From JAGOFO01 sp964522105 (GTDB lineage: Bacteria; Myxococcota_A; UBA9042; DTJE01), in NCBI GenBank assembly GCA_964522105.1, contig CAZFVA010000007.1:54040-118039 (forward strand): 64,000 nt of DNA, read 5' to 3'. A program made the position numbers and the translations under genes. Numbering within the stretch: position 1 is the first letter of the stretch; each line of letters starts with the position of its first letter. The notes beneath the pieces were generated by a model. It worked only from the letters and a program-made list of their open reading frames with translations, had not been told where the DNA came from and did not search any database. This document shows positions 37,939 through 46,719 of the stretch, piece by piece.

Positions 37939-39484
37939 CGCCGAGTGCCGAAGAATCCGGGCCTGATCCCGGTACCTGCCCGCCCCCTGAATCAAGCGAC
38001 TGAAACACCTGCAGAACTGACTGATCGACCGCCTTTCTTACCTGTCTGGCTTCAAGTTTACTGTCACCTTCGACCAGCACCGCAAACGACAGTTCCCTTC
38101 CGTCAGGCATTTCAACCCACCCTGCAAGCGATACGGCCTCGTCAAGCGTGCCGGTCTTTGCCCTGACCCTGTTCTTCAGCGGTTCTTCCTTGAAACGATT
38201 CTTCAAAGTCCCGTCGCGCCCGCCGACTGGAAGCGCCGCACGAATCGACTCTTTGATTGAAGCGTCACTTAATATCCATGAAATCAACTTCACAACGGCC
38301 TGTGCGCTGACGACATTGGCCCCGTAAAGCCCGGAACCATTGGTAATAACGAAAGAATCCGGCGACACACCGACATCAGACAACATGAAGTCCTTCAGCC
38401 TGGCCGCACCTTCAGAAAATCCGACAGGGCCGGACAGGTCGCCGGACGGATCAGCGGACGCATCAGCGGATGGAAAAGCGGCCGCCCCGGTCAGGCGCAA
38501 AAGGCTCTCGGCGATAGGGTTTATGCTTTCCTTAAGCATCGGCACCACGATGTCGCGGACAGCCGGGGAAGGCCTGACGCATAACTTTTCGGCACCGGCC
38601 GGCGTTACGCCACGTTCCGGCACAGACGTCTTGACCTTGACATTCTTCTTTTCCAGCGCAGCCATAAAAGCGGCCGCCGCATTCCATGCCGGATTATCAA
38701 CCCGGTACGTCATGGCGGTGCGCTTGTTCGGATTCGACTTCCCGGACACTTCAATCAAAAGGCGACCACCAGGTTCTGTAGTCACTGTCACGGTCAGCGG
38801 ATCCTTCTTTCGCGCAGCAGTTCCGGCCTTTCCTGCCGCAGAAGCGACCGATTTGTTTGATATTCTGATGTAGTCCGACATCGGCGATACTGTAATTGCA
38901 GGCGTCTGTCCCGCTGCGGCTTTCGCCACCGATACAATCACAGCATTTCTGTCAATCTGAAGCCCGGCAACACCGGCGCGATAGGCCGACTGAGTAAGTT
39001 TCTGAGCATATCCGGGCGGCAGGTCATCGCGGCTGAACGGCCCTGTGGAAAAAACGAGTTTCGACCACTGACCGGACGATTTCGGACCACCCGATTTAGA
39101 TGCAACACATGCTGCCAGTTCATCCAGGTGACGCGACGTAAGTTCGGGATCGCCAGCCCCTTCAATGACAAGTTTGTTATCCGTCGTCTTGTAAACGACC
39201 GTATTCAAACGACGATCGGCCCCAAGCACTTTCAACGCGACAGCAGCCGTAAAAAGCTTCGTCACAGACGCCGGATTCAGCTTCGTATCGGGGTTCAGCG
39301 ACGCAACATCGCGGCCATTAACAGAAAACAATGCGGTGACTTTCAGGCCCGATTTCGCAAGCTTATGAAGTTCGGGAAGGTCGACACGGGCGGCAGAAAT
39401 GGCAGGAAAGGACAGGACCGCCACCACGACAGCGACGGAACAGAAGATACGCCGGGACTGTTTTATTGAACGTCGTAAACGCAT
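37925..39484 (-). CDS. dacB: D-alanyl-D-alanine carboxypeptidase/endopeptidase, PBP4 type
   Basis: A 519-residue periplasmic penicillin-binding protein of peptidase family S13. The signal peptide is near IFCSVAVVVAVLSFPAISA. Active-site motifs in order: SxxK in NPASVTKLFTAAV, SxN in ITNGSGLYGAN, KTG in RVRAKTGTLDEAVSLAGW. The domain inserted between motifs 1 and 2 is present, with an Ala/Ser/Asp-rich segment and a Ser/Gly/Asp-rich tail. It trims the peptide stems or cross-links of peptidoglycan. The ATG lies inside the end of the FGE-domain gene (22-nt overlap), without a strong ribosome binding site, so it probably depends on coupling. Confidence 0.92.
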   Translation of the reverse strand: MRLRRSIKQSRRIFCSVAVVVAVLSFPAISAARVDLPELHKLAKSGLKVTALFSVNGRDVASLNPDTKLNPASVTKLFTAAVALKVLGADRRLNTVVYKTTDNKLVIEGAGDPELTSRHLDELAACVASKSGGPKSSGQWSKLVFSTGPFSRDDLPPGYAQKLTQSAYRAGVAGLQIDRNAVIVSVAKAAAGQTPAITVSPMSDYIRISNKSVASAAGKAGTAARKKDPLTVTVTTEPGGRLLIEVSGKSNPNKRTAMTYRVDNPAWNAAAAFMAALEKKNVKVKTSVPERGVTPAGAEKLCVRPSPAVRDIVVPMLKESINPIAESLLRLTGAAAFPSADASADPSGDLSGPVGFSEGAARLKDFMLSDVGVSPDSFVITNGSGLYGANVVSAQAVVKLISWILSDASIKESIRAALPVGGRDGTLKNRFKEEPLKNRVRAKTGTLDEAVSLAGWVEMPDGRELSFAVLVEGDSKLEARQVRKAVDQSVLQVFQSLDSGGGQVPGSGPDSSALGVSAP

Positions 39485-40518
39485 CTGAATCCAAGTGTTG
39501 GTTTTTTGCCTTCAAGACCATCATGAGCAGATCTGTTGGCAACCGTCATCTGGCATGTCTGTGCATCCGTTGTCAGATAATTGCCGCCCTTGATAAGGCG
39601 TTCCCCATCGGGACTGTCATTAACCAGCTGTGCAAGAGTGACGGGCCCGGAATACGCAATGCACACAGGAAAGCCAAGGCCGCCCTGTTCGCACATGACA
39701 TAGCAATTGACGTCATCAATACATTCGGTACATGTGGTGTAGCAGTCTTCCTTGCATTGAGTCTGTGCAGGCTGGCAGTCCCAGCAGTCACAACTGTCAG
39801 CAAGTTGAGCGGCGCATGTTACCGCTTCCTTGTACCGCCCCGACGTCCACTCCGAAACGTTCCCGGCCAGATCATAAATTTTGCCTGTACCTTCCATGAC
39901 AAAATCATCACTGGAGCCTTTTACCCGTTGAGGCTGATCGGTATTTACACAATGGCTGACATCAATCTTAAGAGCCTGAGAATCACAGTTCCTGATCTGA
40001 GCAGCGCTTGCCTCGGTCGGATATAAACGCTTGGGTTTCAAGGGGGTTGCTTTCCCACCGGCCGCACGTTCCCATTCCACCTCGTTGGGCAGACGACCAC
40101 CGGCAAAACCGCAGTACTCTTCAGCCATTGACGACGTTATGTTTACAACCGGGTAGTCGTAATACATTGGATTTCCATAATAATCCTCGATATTTTGAAC
40201 ATTGAAATATTCAGGCGTCTGGCATTTTCCAATCGCGACGCAATATTCGTACTGAAAATTGGTTACTTCATGTTCATCAATATAAAAAGCATGCAGGTCA
40301 ATCTTTGCAATCGGCCACGTCCGGGGCATTCCGCTTGCCACAGACCCGCACGTGACAATCGTCTGACTGGCGTTAAAACAAGGTTCCTCACTGCCGAATG
40401 CAAACACCCCGCCTTCTACCATGACCTTGTTCGTCAACGCCGGCGGACTTACACCATCAACACAACCGGACAACGAAACAGCCACCACACAGGCAAAAAC
40501 TATATTTAAACGCATCAT
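39463..40518 (-). CDS. FGE/SUMF1-domain lipoprotein with Cys-rich insertion
   Basis: A 351-residue lipoprotein (AVSLSG|C). The fold matches the formylglycine-generating-enzyme superfamily: FYIDEHEVTNFQYEYCV, GGRLPNEVEWERAAGG, YDLAGNVSEWTSG, LIKGGNYLTTDAQT and the terminal LGFRCVYDV. Between the last two, where true FGE carries its copper-binding Cys pair, there is a Cys cluster of about 50 residues (CDCWDC, CYTTCTEC, CYVMC). Many bacterial members are not sulfatase activators but structural or binding proteins; no sulfatase is in the window. GGGGG precedes the double ATG. It overlaps dacB and follows the TPR-PEGA gene by 6 nt. Confidence 0.8.
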   Translation of the reverse strand: MMRLNIVFACVVAVSLSGCVDGVSPPALTNKVMVEGGVFAFGSEEPCFNASQTIVTCGSVASGMPRTWPIAKIDLHAFYIDEHEVTNFQYEYCVAIGKCQTPEYFNVQNIEDYYGNPMYYDYPVVNITSSMAEEYCGFAGGRLPNEVEWERAAGGKATPLKPKRLYPTEASAAQIRNCDSQALKIDVSHCVNTDQPQRVKGSSDDFVMEGTGKIYDLAGNVSEWTSGRYKEAVTCAAQLADSCDCWDCQPAQTQCKEDCYTTCTECIDDVNCYVMCEQGGLGFPVCIAYSGPVTLAQLVNDSPDGERLIKGGNYLTTDAQTCQMTVANRSAHDGLEGKKPTLGFRCVYDVQ

Positions 40519-40524
40519 CGCCCC

Positions 40525-41823
40525 CTAAAACACTGCCACAGCGCCAATTCCCATCATGTCGGGACCGACCACCGGAAGAATGGACAAAGACGGTTTCACC
40601 TTTTCAATCAGGTCGCCTTCCTTTACCCCGGCCGGCTTGCGCACAGCCTCCCAGATGACCATGCCTATCCCGATGGCAACCAGACCGGCACCAACACCGT
40701 AACCTGCGTAAACCATTGTCTTATACATGGCAAAGTCGGGTGCGGTGCTGAACATGCCGGTGCCTTTGTAACCATCGTTTAAGTAATAGCGACCCCAGAC
40801 CGAGGCCCCGATTATGCCGCCACCGATTATCATTGAAGAAATGCCAAGCCCACCGCGCCATGAAAAGGATTTTCTGGTCAGATGCAAATTGACATCGACG
40901 TCTGACACAGCGTTCGCCGCAACATCCACAACGACCGATTCCTGTGAATAATCTTCCTTTTCAACCAGCACCTGATGACGCCCGGGGGCGACCTCGACAG
41001 CGTCCGTCATCGGGGTCATGCCGACGACATTGCCATCGACATGAATTCTGGCATTCCGCACATTTGCCAATACCAGAATGCCACCGCTGTTCTTTTCTTT
41101 TATCAATGAAAACATAAGCCTGACAGGTTCGCGCGAACGGACGTCAAAGTCACGCTGGACCCCCTGATACCCGGCAAGCCTGATTTCCAGCTTGTGTGTT
41201 CCTTCAGGCAGGTGGGTCTTCATCGGGGTCTGACCGTTCAGAACTTGCGCACCGTCCAGATAGACTTCGGCGCCCCTGGGATCAGAATCAACCGAAACCT
41301 CGGGCAGCGCCATGTATGCTTTTTCTTTAAGTAATTCGATCGTTCGTTCTGTATCAGCCTTGTCAGAAGCCGGTGCACCCAGGACCTCAACATGCTTTGC
41401 CAGATACTCTCGATAGGCGTCGGCAGCCTTGCCGTACTCAGCCAGCTTTTCATACGCCTTCGCGAGGTTGAAATAGATGACAGGATGCTGGTAATTTTCC
41501 AGAGCCTGATTGAATTTCACGATGGCTTCGGCGTAAATCCCTGTTTCATAAAGGGAACTCCCTTCGGCAGCCAGAGCCCGGGCCTTGTCAAGAAGTGCCT
41601 CATTCTGGACGGGAGCTGGCTTGGAAGGCTGCACGTCAGCAGGTCGGGCGTCAGAAGGCTGCACATCCCCGGGGGATGCAGTTTCACCGCTGGCAGGGTC
41701 GGCGGCAACGTCCGGGGGCGGGTTCTGATCCTGTGCCGACCGCGCCGTGTATCCAGCGGCGGCCCCCGAAACCATCAGAACGGCCACGAAAACCGGTATC
41801 CAGGAAAAACCGCGAATTATCAT
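40525..41823 (-). CDS. TPR and PEGA-domain exported protein
   Basis: A 432-residue protein: signal sequence (WIPVFVAVLMVSGAAAG), Pro/Asp-rich linker with DVQPSDARPADVQPS, TPR repeats (about residues 75-150), two PEGA domains (VSVDSDPRGAEVYLDGAQVLNG and ARIHVDGNVVGMTPMTDAV), then two membrane helices (IIGGGIIGASVWG and YGVGAGLVAIGIGMVIW). TPR-PEGA proteins are frequent in Myxococcota, where they bind surface or peptidoglycan partners. It is the first gene of a run with the FGE lipoprotein and dacB, behind a good promoter. Confidence 0.78.
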   Translation of the reverse strand: MIIRGFSWIPVFVAVLMVSGAAAGYTARSAQDQNPPPDVAADPASGETASPGDVQPSDARPADVQPSKPAPVQNEALLDKARALAAEGSSLYETGIYAEAIVKFNQALENYQHPVIYFNLAKAYEKLAEYGKAADAYREYLAKHVEVLGAPASDKADTERTIELLKEKAYMALPEVSVDSDPRGAEVYLDGAQVLNGQTPMKTHLPEGTHKLEIRLAGYQGVQRDFDVRSREPVRLMFSLIKEKNSGGILVLANVRNARIHVDGNVVGMTPMTDAVEVAPGRHQVLVEKEDYSQESVVVDVAANAVSDVDVNLHLTRKSFSWRGGLGISSMIIGGGIIGASVWGRYYLNDGYKGTGMFSTAPDFAMYKTMVYAGYGVGAGLVAIGIGMVIWEAVRKPAGVKEGDLIEKVKPSLSILPVVGPDMMGIGAVAVF

Positions 41824-41869
41824 TAAACTACCCCCGGAAAGATCAATTCGAAATCACAAGTTCCTTTTG

Positions 41870-41899
41870 ATTCTAGGGGTCACAACAGGTATGTGTCAA
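41870..41899 (-). promoter_or_regulatory. Sigma-70-type promoter for the TPR-PEGA/FGE/dacB run
   Basis: On the minus strand TTGACA (41899-41894), an 18-nt spacer and TAGAAT (41875-41870, five of six). Leader about 40 nt to the ATG at 41823. Confidence 0.65.
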
Positions 41900-41980
41900 T
41901 TTGATGGCCAATTGATACTCTATTGGAAATTGCGCCGGGCTTGACGGCTGCGGATACAGCATGACAAACGGGGGAAGACC

Positions 41981-42913
41981 TTGAGATTTCGACAACTGGG
42001 AAATGCAGGATTTAACGTCTCGGTCGTTTCTTTCGGCACATGGACCATCGGCGGGACCGACTGGGGCTACGTGGACGACCGCGACTCGATCAAGGCCATT
42101 CATCGGGCACTTGATTTTGAAATCAACCTGTTCGATACGGCGCCGATCTATGGTAGCGGCAGGGCTGAAAGGGTGCTTGGCGAAGCGCTTTCCGGACAGC
42201 GCGACAAGGTCTTCATCGCGACAAAGTGCGGGCCATGGGAAGACGACAAAGGCAATCTGCACGTTGACCTTTCCGCAGGCGCAATCATCAGGCAGTGCGA
42301 AGACAGCCTGCGACGACTGAAAACCGACTGGATCGACCTGCTGCAGGTTCACTGGAACGACCCGGCATACCCGGTGGAAGAGACGATGGCAGCGTTGGAA
42401 AAGCTTGTCGCCAGCGGCAAGACCAGGGCGGCCGGTGTGTCCAATTTTGACAGTGACGAACTTGCCAGGGCAATCGCGTCAAAGGTGCCTGTCAGCCTTC
42501 AATCACCGTACAGCCTGCTTAACCGCGACGTTGAAAAGGAAGTGCTGCCGATGTGTGCTGACGGCGGCATCGGATTTCTTGCTTATGAACCGCTGTGCCG
42601 GGGGCTGCTGGCTGGAAAGATCAATGCAAACACCAGGTTCGAACCTGAAGACATCAGACGGCATGACCAGCGGTTCTTCGGGGCCGCATTCGCAAAAAAT
42701 CTGGCGCTTGTTGAAAGACTGCGGCGTTTTGCTGATGCACACGGAATGGAACCGGCCACAGCAGCGGTCGCATGGCTTTGTCACAATCCGAACGTGACAT
42801 CGGCCATCTGTGGAATCAGGACTGCGGCACACGCGGCTGGAAACGCAAAAGCGGCTGATTTGATCCTGGATGATGAAGCTGCAGCAAAACTGGAAGACAT
42901 TTTCAGGCAATAA
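41981..42913 (+). CDS. Aldo/keto reductase
   Basis: A 310-residue NADPH-type oxidoreductase with the catalytic tetrad in order: Asp in NLFDTAPIYGSGRAE, Tyr of the same motif, Lys in FIATKCG and His in LLQVHWNDP. GVSNFD and a typical C-terminal GIRTAAHAAGNAKA (NADP site) are present. It resembles the YajO/L-glyceraldehyde-3-phosphate-reductase-like branch. The start is TTG at 41981 behind GGGGAAGA. It stands alone, convergent with pssA (4-nt gap). Substrate unknown. Confidence 0.88.
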   Translation: MRFRQLGNAGFNVSVVSFGTWTIGGTDWGYVDDRDSIKAIHRALDFEINLFDTAPIYGSGRAERVLGEALSGQRDKVFIATKCGPWEDDKGNLHVDLSAGAIIRQCEDSLRRLKTDWIDLLQVHWNDPAYPVEETMAALEKLVASGKTRAAGVSNFDSDELARAIASKVPVSLQSPYSLLNRDVEKEVLPMCADGGIGFLAYEPLCRGLLAGKINANTRFEPEDIRRHDQRFFGAAFAKNLALVERLRRFADAHGMEPATAAVAWLCHNPNVTSAICGIRTAAHAAGNAKAADLILDDEAAAKLEDIFRQ

Positions 42914-42916
42914 AAT

Positions 42917-43708
42917 TCAATGATTTTCGGAATCAACTTCGTCGGGATCTTCCTGTTCATTGCGGCGCGTCCTGACCCGGTTATATGCCAGATACAGGCC
43001 TTCAACCGGGCCGAGCATGGCGTACAGGACTGCCAGAACGAATATGACGATGCTCATCCTGGTCTGGACTGTCGCGATGATGACAACAGCCGCAAGCAGA
43101 ACTACCGCAACACGAATGCCGAGGCCAATTTTGATGTGCTTGAAGTTGCGATATGGCACAAAACTGACCATCAGAAGGCTTGAAACCAGCATCATGAACG
43201 CGACCAGAGCCGCCTTGTCAGCGCCCCCCATCCCCATATCCTGAAGACACCAGACCATCGTCGCGATAAGCCCGGCACCGGCTGGAATTGGAAGGCCCTG
43301 AAAATACTTGGATTTCTTACCCTTACCGGAAGCCGACACGTTGAATCTGGCAAGGCGCATGATGCCGCACGAGACGTACACAAAAGCGATGAAAATACCC
43401 AGCTTACCGCTGCCGTTGCCAATCGTCTTCAGCGAAAACGTGTAGGCAAGTATGGCCGGGGCCATACCGAATGAAAGCGCATCGGCAAGGGAATCAAGCT
43501 GGATGCCGAACCGGGTCTCGGTACCTGTCATTCTGGCGACGCGACCGTCGAACGAATCGGCAACCATGGCCAGAAGAATGCAGATGGACGCGCGGATGTA
43601 GCCCTGCGGGGTCATCGCCATCGTTGAAATGACGGCAACCATGCCGAACAGCACGCTGGCCAGCGTGAACAGGTTCGGCAGTATGTATTTTGCGTTCTTT
43701 TTATCCAT
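42917..43708 (-). CDS. pssA: CDP-diacylglycerol-serine O-phosphatidyltransferase
   Basis: A 263-residue membrane enzyme making phosphatidylserine, the precursor of phosphatidylethanolamine. It has the CDP-alcohol phosphotransferase motif MVADSFDGRVARMTGTETRF and the second half IQLDSLADALSFG (DGxxAR...GxxxDxxxD), with MRLARFNV and YFQGLPIPAGAG characteristic of PssA. About seven to eight membrane segments and a charged C-terminal tail. Start at ATG 43708 (possibly the GTG at 43711); the longer frame to 43750 runs through an inverted repeat. No decarboxylase gene is adjacent. Confidence 0.9.
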   Translation of the reverse strand: MDKKNAKYILPNLFTLASVLFGMVAVISTMAMTPQGYIRASICILLAMVADSFDGRVARMTGTETRFGIQLDSLADALSFGMAPAILAYTFSLKTIGNGSGKLGIFIAFVYVSCGIMRLARFNVSASGKGKKSKYFQGLPIPAGAGLIATMVWCLQDMGMGGADKAALVAFMMLVSSLLMVSFVPYRNFKHIKIGLGIRVAVVLLAAVVIIATVQTRMSIVIFVLAVLYAMLGPVEGLYLAYNRVRTRRNEQEDPDEVDSENH

Positions 43709-43718
43709 CACGGCCGGG

Positions 43719-43739
43719 ATTGTAACACAGTGCGTTACA
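43719..43739 (-). promoter_or_regulatory. Inverted repeat with -10 box upstream of pssA
   Basis: TGTAAC-N7-GTTACA (43721-43739) forms a perfect 6-bp inverted repeat; it overlaps TACAAT (minus strand 43724-43719, five of six matches), a likely -10 box. No convincing -35 box is seen, as expected for an activated or repressed promoter. Confidence 0.4.
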
Positions 43740-43784
43740 CTGAAGCACAATGGATTTGAATGGACCCGAACGGGCGCACCAGAA

Positions 43785-44978
43785 CTACAGGATGGGCGGA
43801 TTCAACGCAGTAAAATGGACATCCTGTGCCGACAGCAATCGCTCGCTGACAGTATAAAAGCCGCTGCCGTCAGGTGCCATCGCGATAGCCTCGCCCTGAA
43901 ATTCAGAATATGGTTCTTCGGGAAACGTCGGCAGCACGCAAGTCTTGCCAGCAAGCATTTCTTCAACAGATTGCGTCACGTTCCGCTGAAAATACAGCCC
44001 GTCGGAATACCCGCGAACCACCAGGATCGAACCATCTTCAGACATATCAGCGCCGGTCGCCTGCTCAAACGGAAACTGACCGACAAACGTCAACTCGACA
44101 GGTACTTCGTCCAAAGTGAAATCTGCCGGGGGTGCTGCCATTCTGTACACTTTCGTTACAGCTAAATCATATTCTTTGACCACAAAATACAGGTCACCTG
44201 TCAACGGGTCCACGAAAAATGCTTCACAGTCATGTCTGCCATCCGGGTACTTCACGTCAATCCTGACTACGTTTTCAATCTCTGACGTGGCGATCACATC
44301 AGGTTCGGCAAAAACATAAACCGAAAGAACTTCACGTGTGGATCCGTTATTGCCGACATCAGCAAGGAAAACCGAGTCACCTTCGAACGCTGCGAAGGGC
44401 CCGATGGCAATGTCCTCGCAATCGGAAAGCGAAATCAACGGATCCTTGAACGTGAATTGATAAACGATCGTACCCGGATCCACCAACGCCCCGCCGGCAG
44501 ATGTCAGAATGGCATACACATGTTTCGCGTCACCGGAATCGTTATGGGACCACATTACCCCGGCATGTTGCCTGCTTACGGCAAGTCCCGAAGCCTCGGT
44601 CAACGGCGAACTGTCCAGGTTTCCAACAATTGTCGGCGTCCCGAAGACCGGGCAGGACCATTCAACAGTCACATCGGGCCCGTCAATGGCGTCGCCCACG
44701 TCAGACACATCACCGGTCACGTCCTGATCGGCGGTTTCAGCCAGATCAGACAAATCTGTGCCGCCGGCGTCAGCATCAGCCACTGCGTCATTTTGAAAAG
44801 TGTCGTTAACGACTGTATCGTCGTGGGTGCCGGTATCGGCGATATCCCCGACTGAAACATCGGTCACGTGGGAAACATCCGCATCATCACCGACAGTGGC
44901 GTCGTTATGGGAATTACCACTGGCGCAACCGCAAAACACGCACGCAGCGCAAACCAGAATTATTTTGTTTTGAAACAT
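43785..44978 (-). CDS. Beta-propeller-like lipoprotein with Asp-rich linker
   Basis: A 397-residue lipoprotein. Its signal sequence MFQNKIILVCAACVFCG|C starts at ATG 44978 (an ATG at 44993 is possible). A very acidic linker rich in Asp, Val and Thr fills residues about 20-110. The rest contains sequence like EASGLAVSRQHAGVMWSHND, LSDCEDIAIGPF and GDLYFVVKEYD, matching six-bladed propellers of the phytase/strictosidine-synthase-like sort (ASG...WxHNDSG; DxEDIA). It may bind or hydrolyse a small substrate on the surface; no definite catalytic assignment. Several Asp/Glu are suited to calcium binding. Confidence 0.68.
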   Translation of the reverse strand: MFQNKIILVCAACVFCGCASGNSHNDATVGDDADVSHVTDVSVGDIADTGTHDDTVVNDTFQNDAVADADAGGTDLSDLAETADQDVTGDVSDVGDAIDGPDVTVEWSCPVFGTPTIVGNLDSSPLTEASGLAVSRQHAGVMWSHNDSGDAKHVYAILTSAGGALVDPGTIVYQFTFKDPLISLSDCEDIAIGPFAAFEGDSVFLADVGNNGSTREVLSVYVFAEPDVIATSEIENVVRIDVKYPDGRHDCEAFFVDPLTGDLYFVVKEYDLAVTKVYRMAAPPADFTLDEVPVELTFVGQFPFEQATGADMSEDGSILVVRGYSDGLYFQRNVTQSVEEMLAGKTCVLPTFPEEPYSEFQGEAIAMAPDGSGFYTVSERLLSAQDVHFTALNPPIL

Positions 44979-45037
44979 CAAACACACCGTCATCTGAAGA
45001 AATCGCAGGGTCGGCCAGTCAGGTCGTGGCCGACAGG

Positions 45038-45952
45038 TCAGGCCGGTTCAGCCGGATCCCATGTCGCCGTGAACGGGTCAACGCGCCGCAACGCCAGATT
45101 ATTAAACAACACCGTGTACTTACGAACCCCACCCATGTCGTTTAACTGGGTCTCATGCAACTTCGTCGCCTGACTCATGAAATCGACGCAGGAAAGGGCA
45201 TCGGTTGCCTTCAATGTGGCATCAAAAATTTCGGACACAGGCCCCGGGTCGGCGGCGCCGGCAAGACGAAGCAGCCAGAATCTGCTTAACAGGAAGTACG
45301 TACGTTCAACACGATGCACTTCACCGCCCGGCACCGACGGGTCGGCCGCAAGCTTAACCGCCGTAGTCGCTATTCGCGAAATAAGCTGATGCTCCGGGTG
45401 GTTGGTGGCGCCGTGGGTCGGTTCAAACGTGAACACTACATCAGGTTTGAAACGCCGGATTTCTTCGACGACAAGCTGGACCGGGTCTTTATGCTGCTGC
45501 CAGATCTCAAACAACTTGTGCCGCTTCGGAAAAGACTCCATAGGCAACGACGCGTTGAAAAATGTTTCCTGAGTCAGGCCCGAGCGGTAAAGCTCGGCAA
45601 CCTTGCGCATTTCTGCGGCCCTGACTGTTCCGACATCAGGCAGACACCCCTCGGGGCGACAACATTCACCGCCTTCACCACGAGTCATCACGACCATGTG
45701 AAGCGGATTGTGGTAATAAATTGAAGACCTTGCAAGAATCGTCCCGCAGAAGCACTCGTCATCGGGATGGGCCGCAATCCACATCGTGCGGGCACCCTGC
45801 GACAGGAACTTGTCAATACCGGTAGATTCGGGTGCCCCGACCGCATTCAACTGCGGGCCGGCACAACCTGAAAGCATCGAAAGCGCAGTTGGCGCGGCAA
45901 TAAAGGTCCCACCGGCCACAAGGCCTGTTTTTATGAACGATCTGCGATCCAT
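45038..45952 (-). CDS. Tat-exported PIG-L/LmbE-family deacetylase
   Basis: A 304-residue zinc deacetylase. The signal is twin-arginine (MDRRSFIKTG) followed by a hydrophobic stretch and a possible lipobox LSGC, so it is exported folded and perhaps lipidated. The catalytic motif is IAAHPDDECFCG and the third ligand region HGATNHPEHQ. The family removes N-acetyl groups from sugars such as GlcNAc-inositol, mycothiol and teicoplanin precursors. GGAGG precedes the ATG at 45952. A good promoter lies upstream. Substrate unknown. Confidence 0.88.
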   Translation of the reverse strand: MDRRSFIKTGLVAGGTFIAAPTALSMLSGCAGPQLNAVGAPESTGIDKFLSQGARTMWIAAHPDDECFCGTILARSSIYYHNPLHMVVMTRGEGGECCRPEGCLPDVGTVRAAEMRKVAELYRSGLTQETFFNASLPMESFPKRHKLFEIWQQHKDPVQLVVEEIRRFKPDVVFTFEPTHGATNHPEHQLISRIATTAVKLAADPSVPGGEVHRVERTYFLLSRFWLLRLAGAADPGPVSEIFDATLKATDALSCVDFMSQATKLHETQLNDMGGVRKYTVLFNNLALRRVDPFTATWDPAEPA

Positions 45953-45985
45953 ATGATCCTCCGCCGGAACCAGAGATACACTGGG

Positions 45986-46014
45986 ATTATGTATTTATCC
46001 GGGAAAATGCTCAA
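45986..46014 (-). promoter_or_regulatory. Sigma-70-type promoter of the PIG-L gene
   Basis: On the minus strand TTGAGC (46014-46009), exactly 17 nt, and CATAAT (45991-45986). Leader about 27 nt. Confidence 0.6.
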
Positions 46015-46026
46015 ACAGGGAAACGT

Positions 46027-46599
46027 CTAAATCTGCTTAATTACGTGTTCAACCGCGATCTTTGCACCAATCAGGACCAGGATGACGCCGCCTGCCATTT
46101 CCATACGTTTGCCGAACGCGCAGCCAAGGCGACGACCGAAAAAGATACCGACGGCGCTGAAAACGGCGGCGACAACACCAATTATGATGACCGGCACGAC
46201 GATGGGCGACCGTACCAGGCCGAATGAAAGGCCCACAGCCAGCGCATCAATACTGGTCGCGATGGCAAGCATCAGCAGAACGACACCACGCGTCGGGTCC
46301 TTTTTTGAAGGGGCTTCACAATCGGCCCTGATTCCTTCAACTATCATCTTGATGCCGATGGCGGCCAGCAGAACAAAGGCGATCCAGTGATCAAAGGCGG
46401 CCAGACTGTCGGCAAGTCTGCTGCCACCAAACCAGCCAATCGCGGGCATCAACGCCTGAAACAGACCGAACGCACCGGCCATTCTGATGACGTGACCAGG
46501 CCTGACTTTTTCGCCAAGTGTGCAACCGGTCGCAAGCGATACGGCAAACGCGTCCATCGCCAGACCAATCGCAATAAAAAGCACGGTTAACAGGGACAT
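46027..46599 (-). CDS. mntP: Manganese efflux pump MntP
   Basis: A 190-residue membrane protein with six hydrophobic segments and the two MntP signatures: GLAMDAFAVSLATG (first half) and ATSIDALAVGLSFG (second half), each with the conserved Asp. MntP exports Mn2+ from the cytosol. Length equals that of the E. coli protein. A promoter is visible; no yybP-ykoY manganese riboswitch fits in the 33-nt leader. Confidence 0.92.
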   Translation of the reverse strand: MSLLTVLFIAIGLAMDAFAVSLATGCTLGEKVRPGHVIRMAGAFGLFQALMPAIGWFGGSRLADSLAAFDHWIAFVLLAAIGIKMIVEGIRADCEAPSKKDPTRGVVLLMLAIATSIDALAVGLSFGLVRSPIVVPVIIIGVVAAVFSAVGIFFGRRLGCAFGKRMEMAGGVILVLIGAKIAVEHVIKQI

Positions 46600-46631
46600 C
46601 AGGCATCACCGGTGGAAAAACCCTGAAGTCG

Positions 46632-46660
46632 ATTGTCACGGGACGTGGCGAAGATATCAA
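46632..46660 (-). promoter_or_regulatory. Sigma-70-type promoter of mntP
   Basis: On the minus strand TTGATA (46660-46655), 17 nt, and GACAAT (46637-46632). Leader about 26 nt. Confidence 0.5.
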
Positions 46661-46719
46661 GCAAAAGCGGAATTGGAAGGCATGAACCGAGTGCGGACGG
46701 AAAAACTGCGGGTTCAGAT

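Noticed and set aside
46600..46719. Manganese (yybP-ykoY) riboswitch before mntP
   Set aside because: The predicted promoter leaves a leader of about 26 nt, too short, and no characteristic paired elements were seen.
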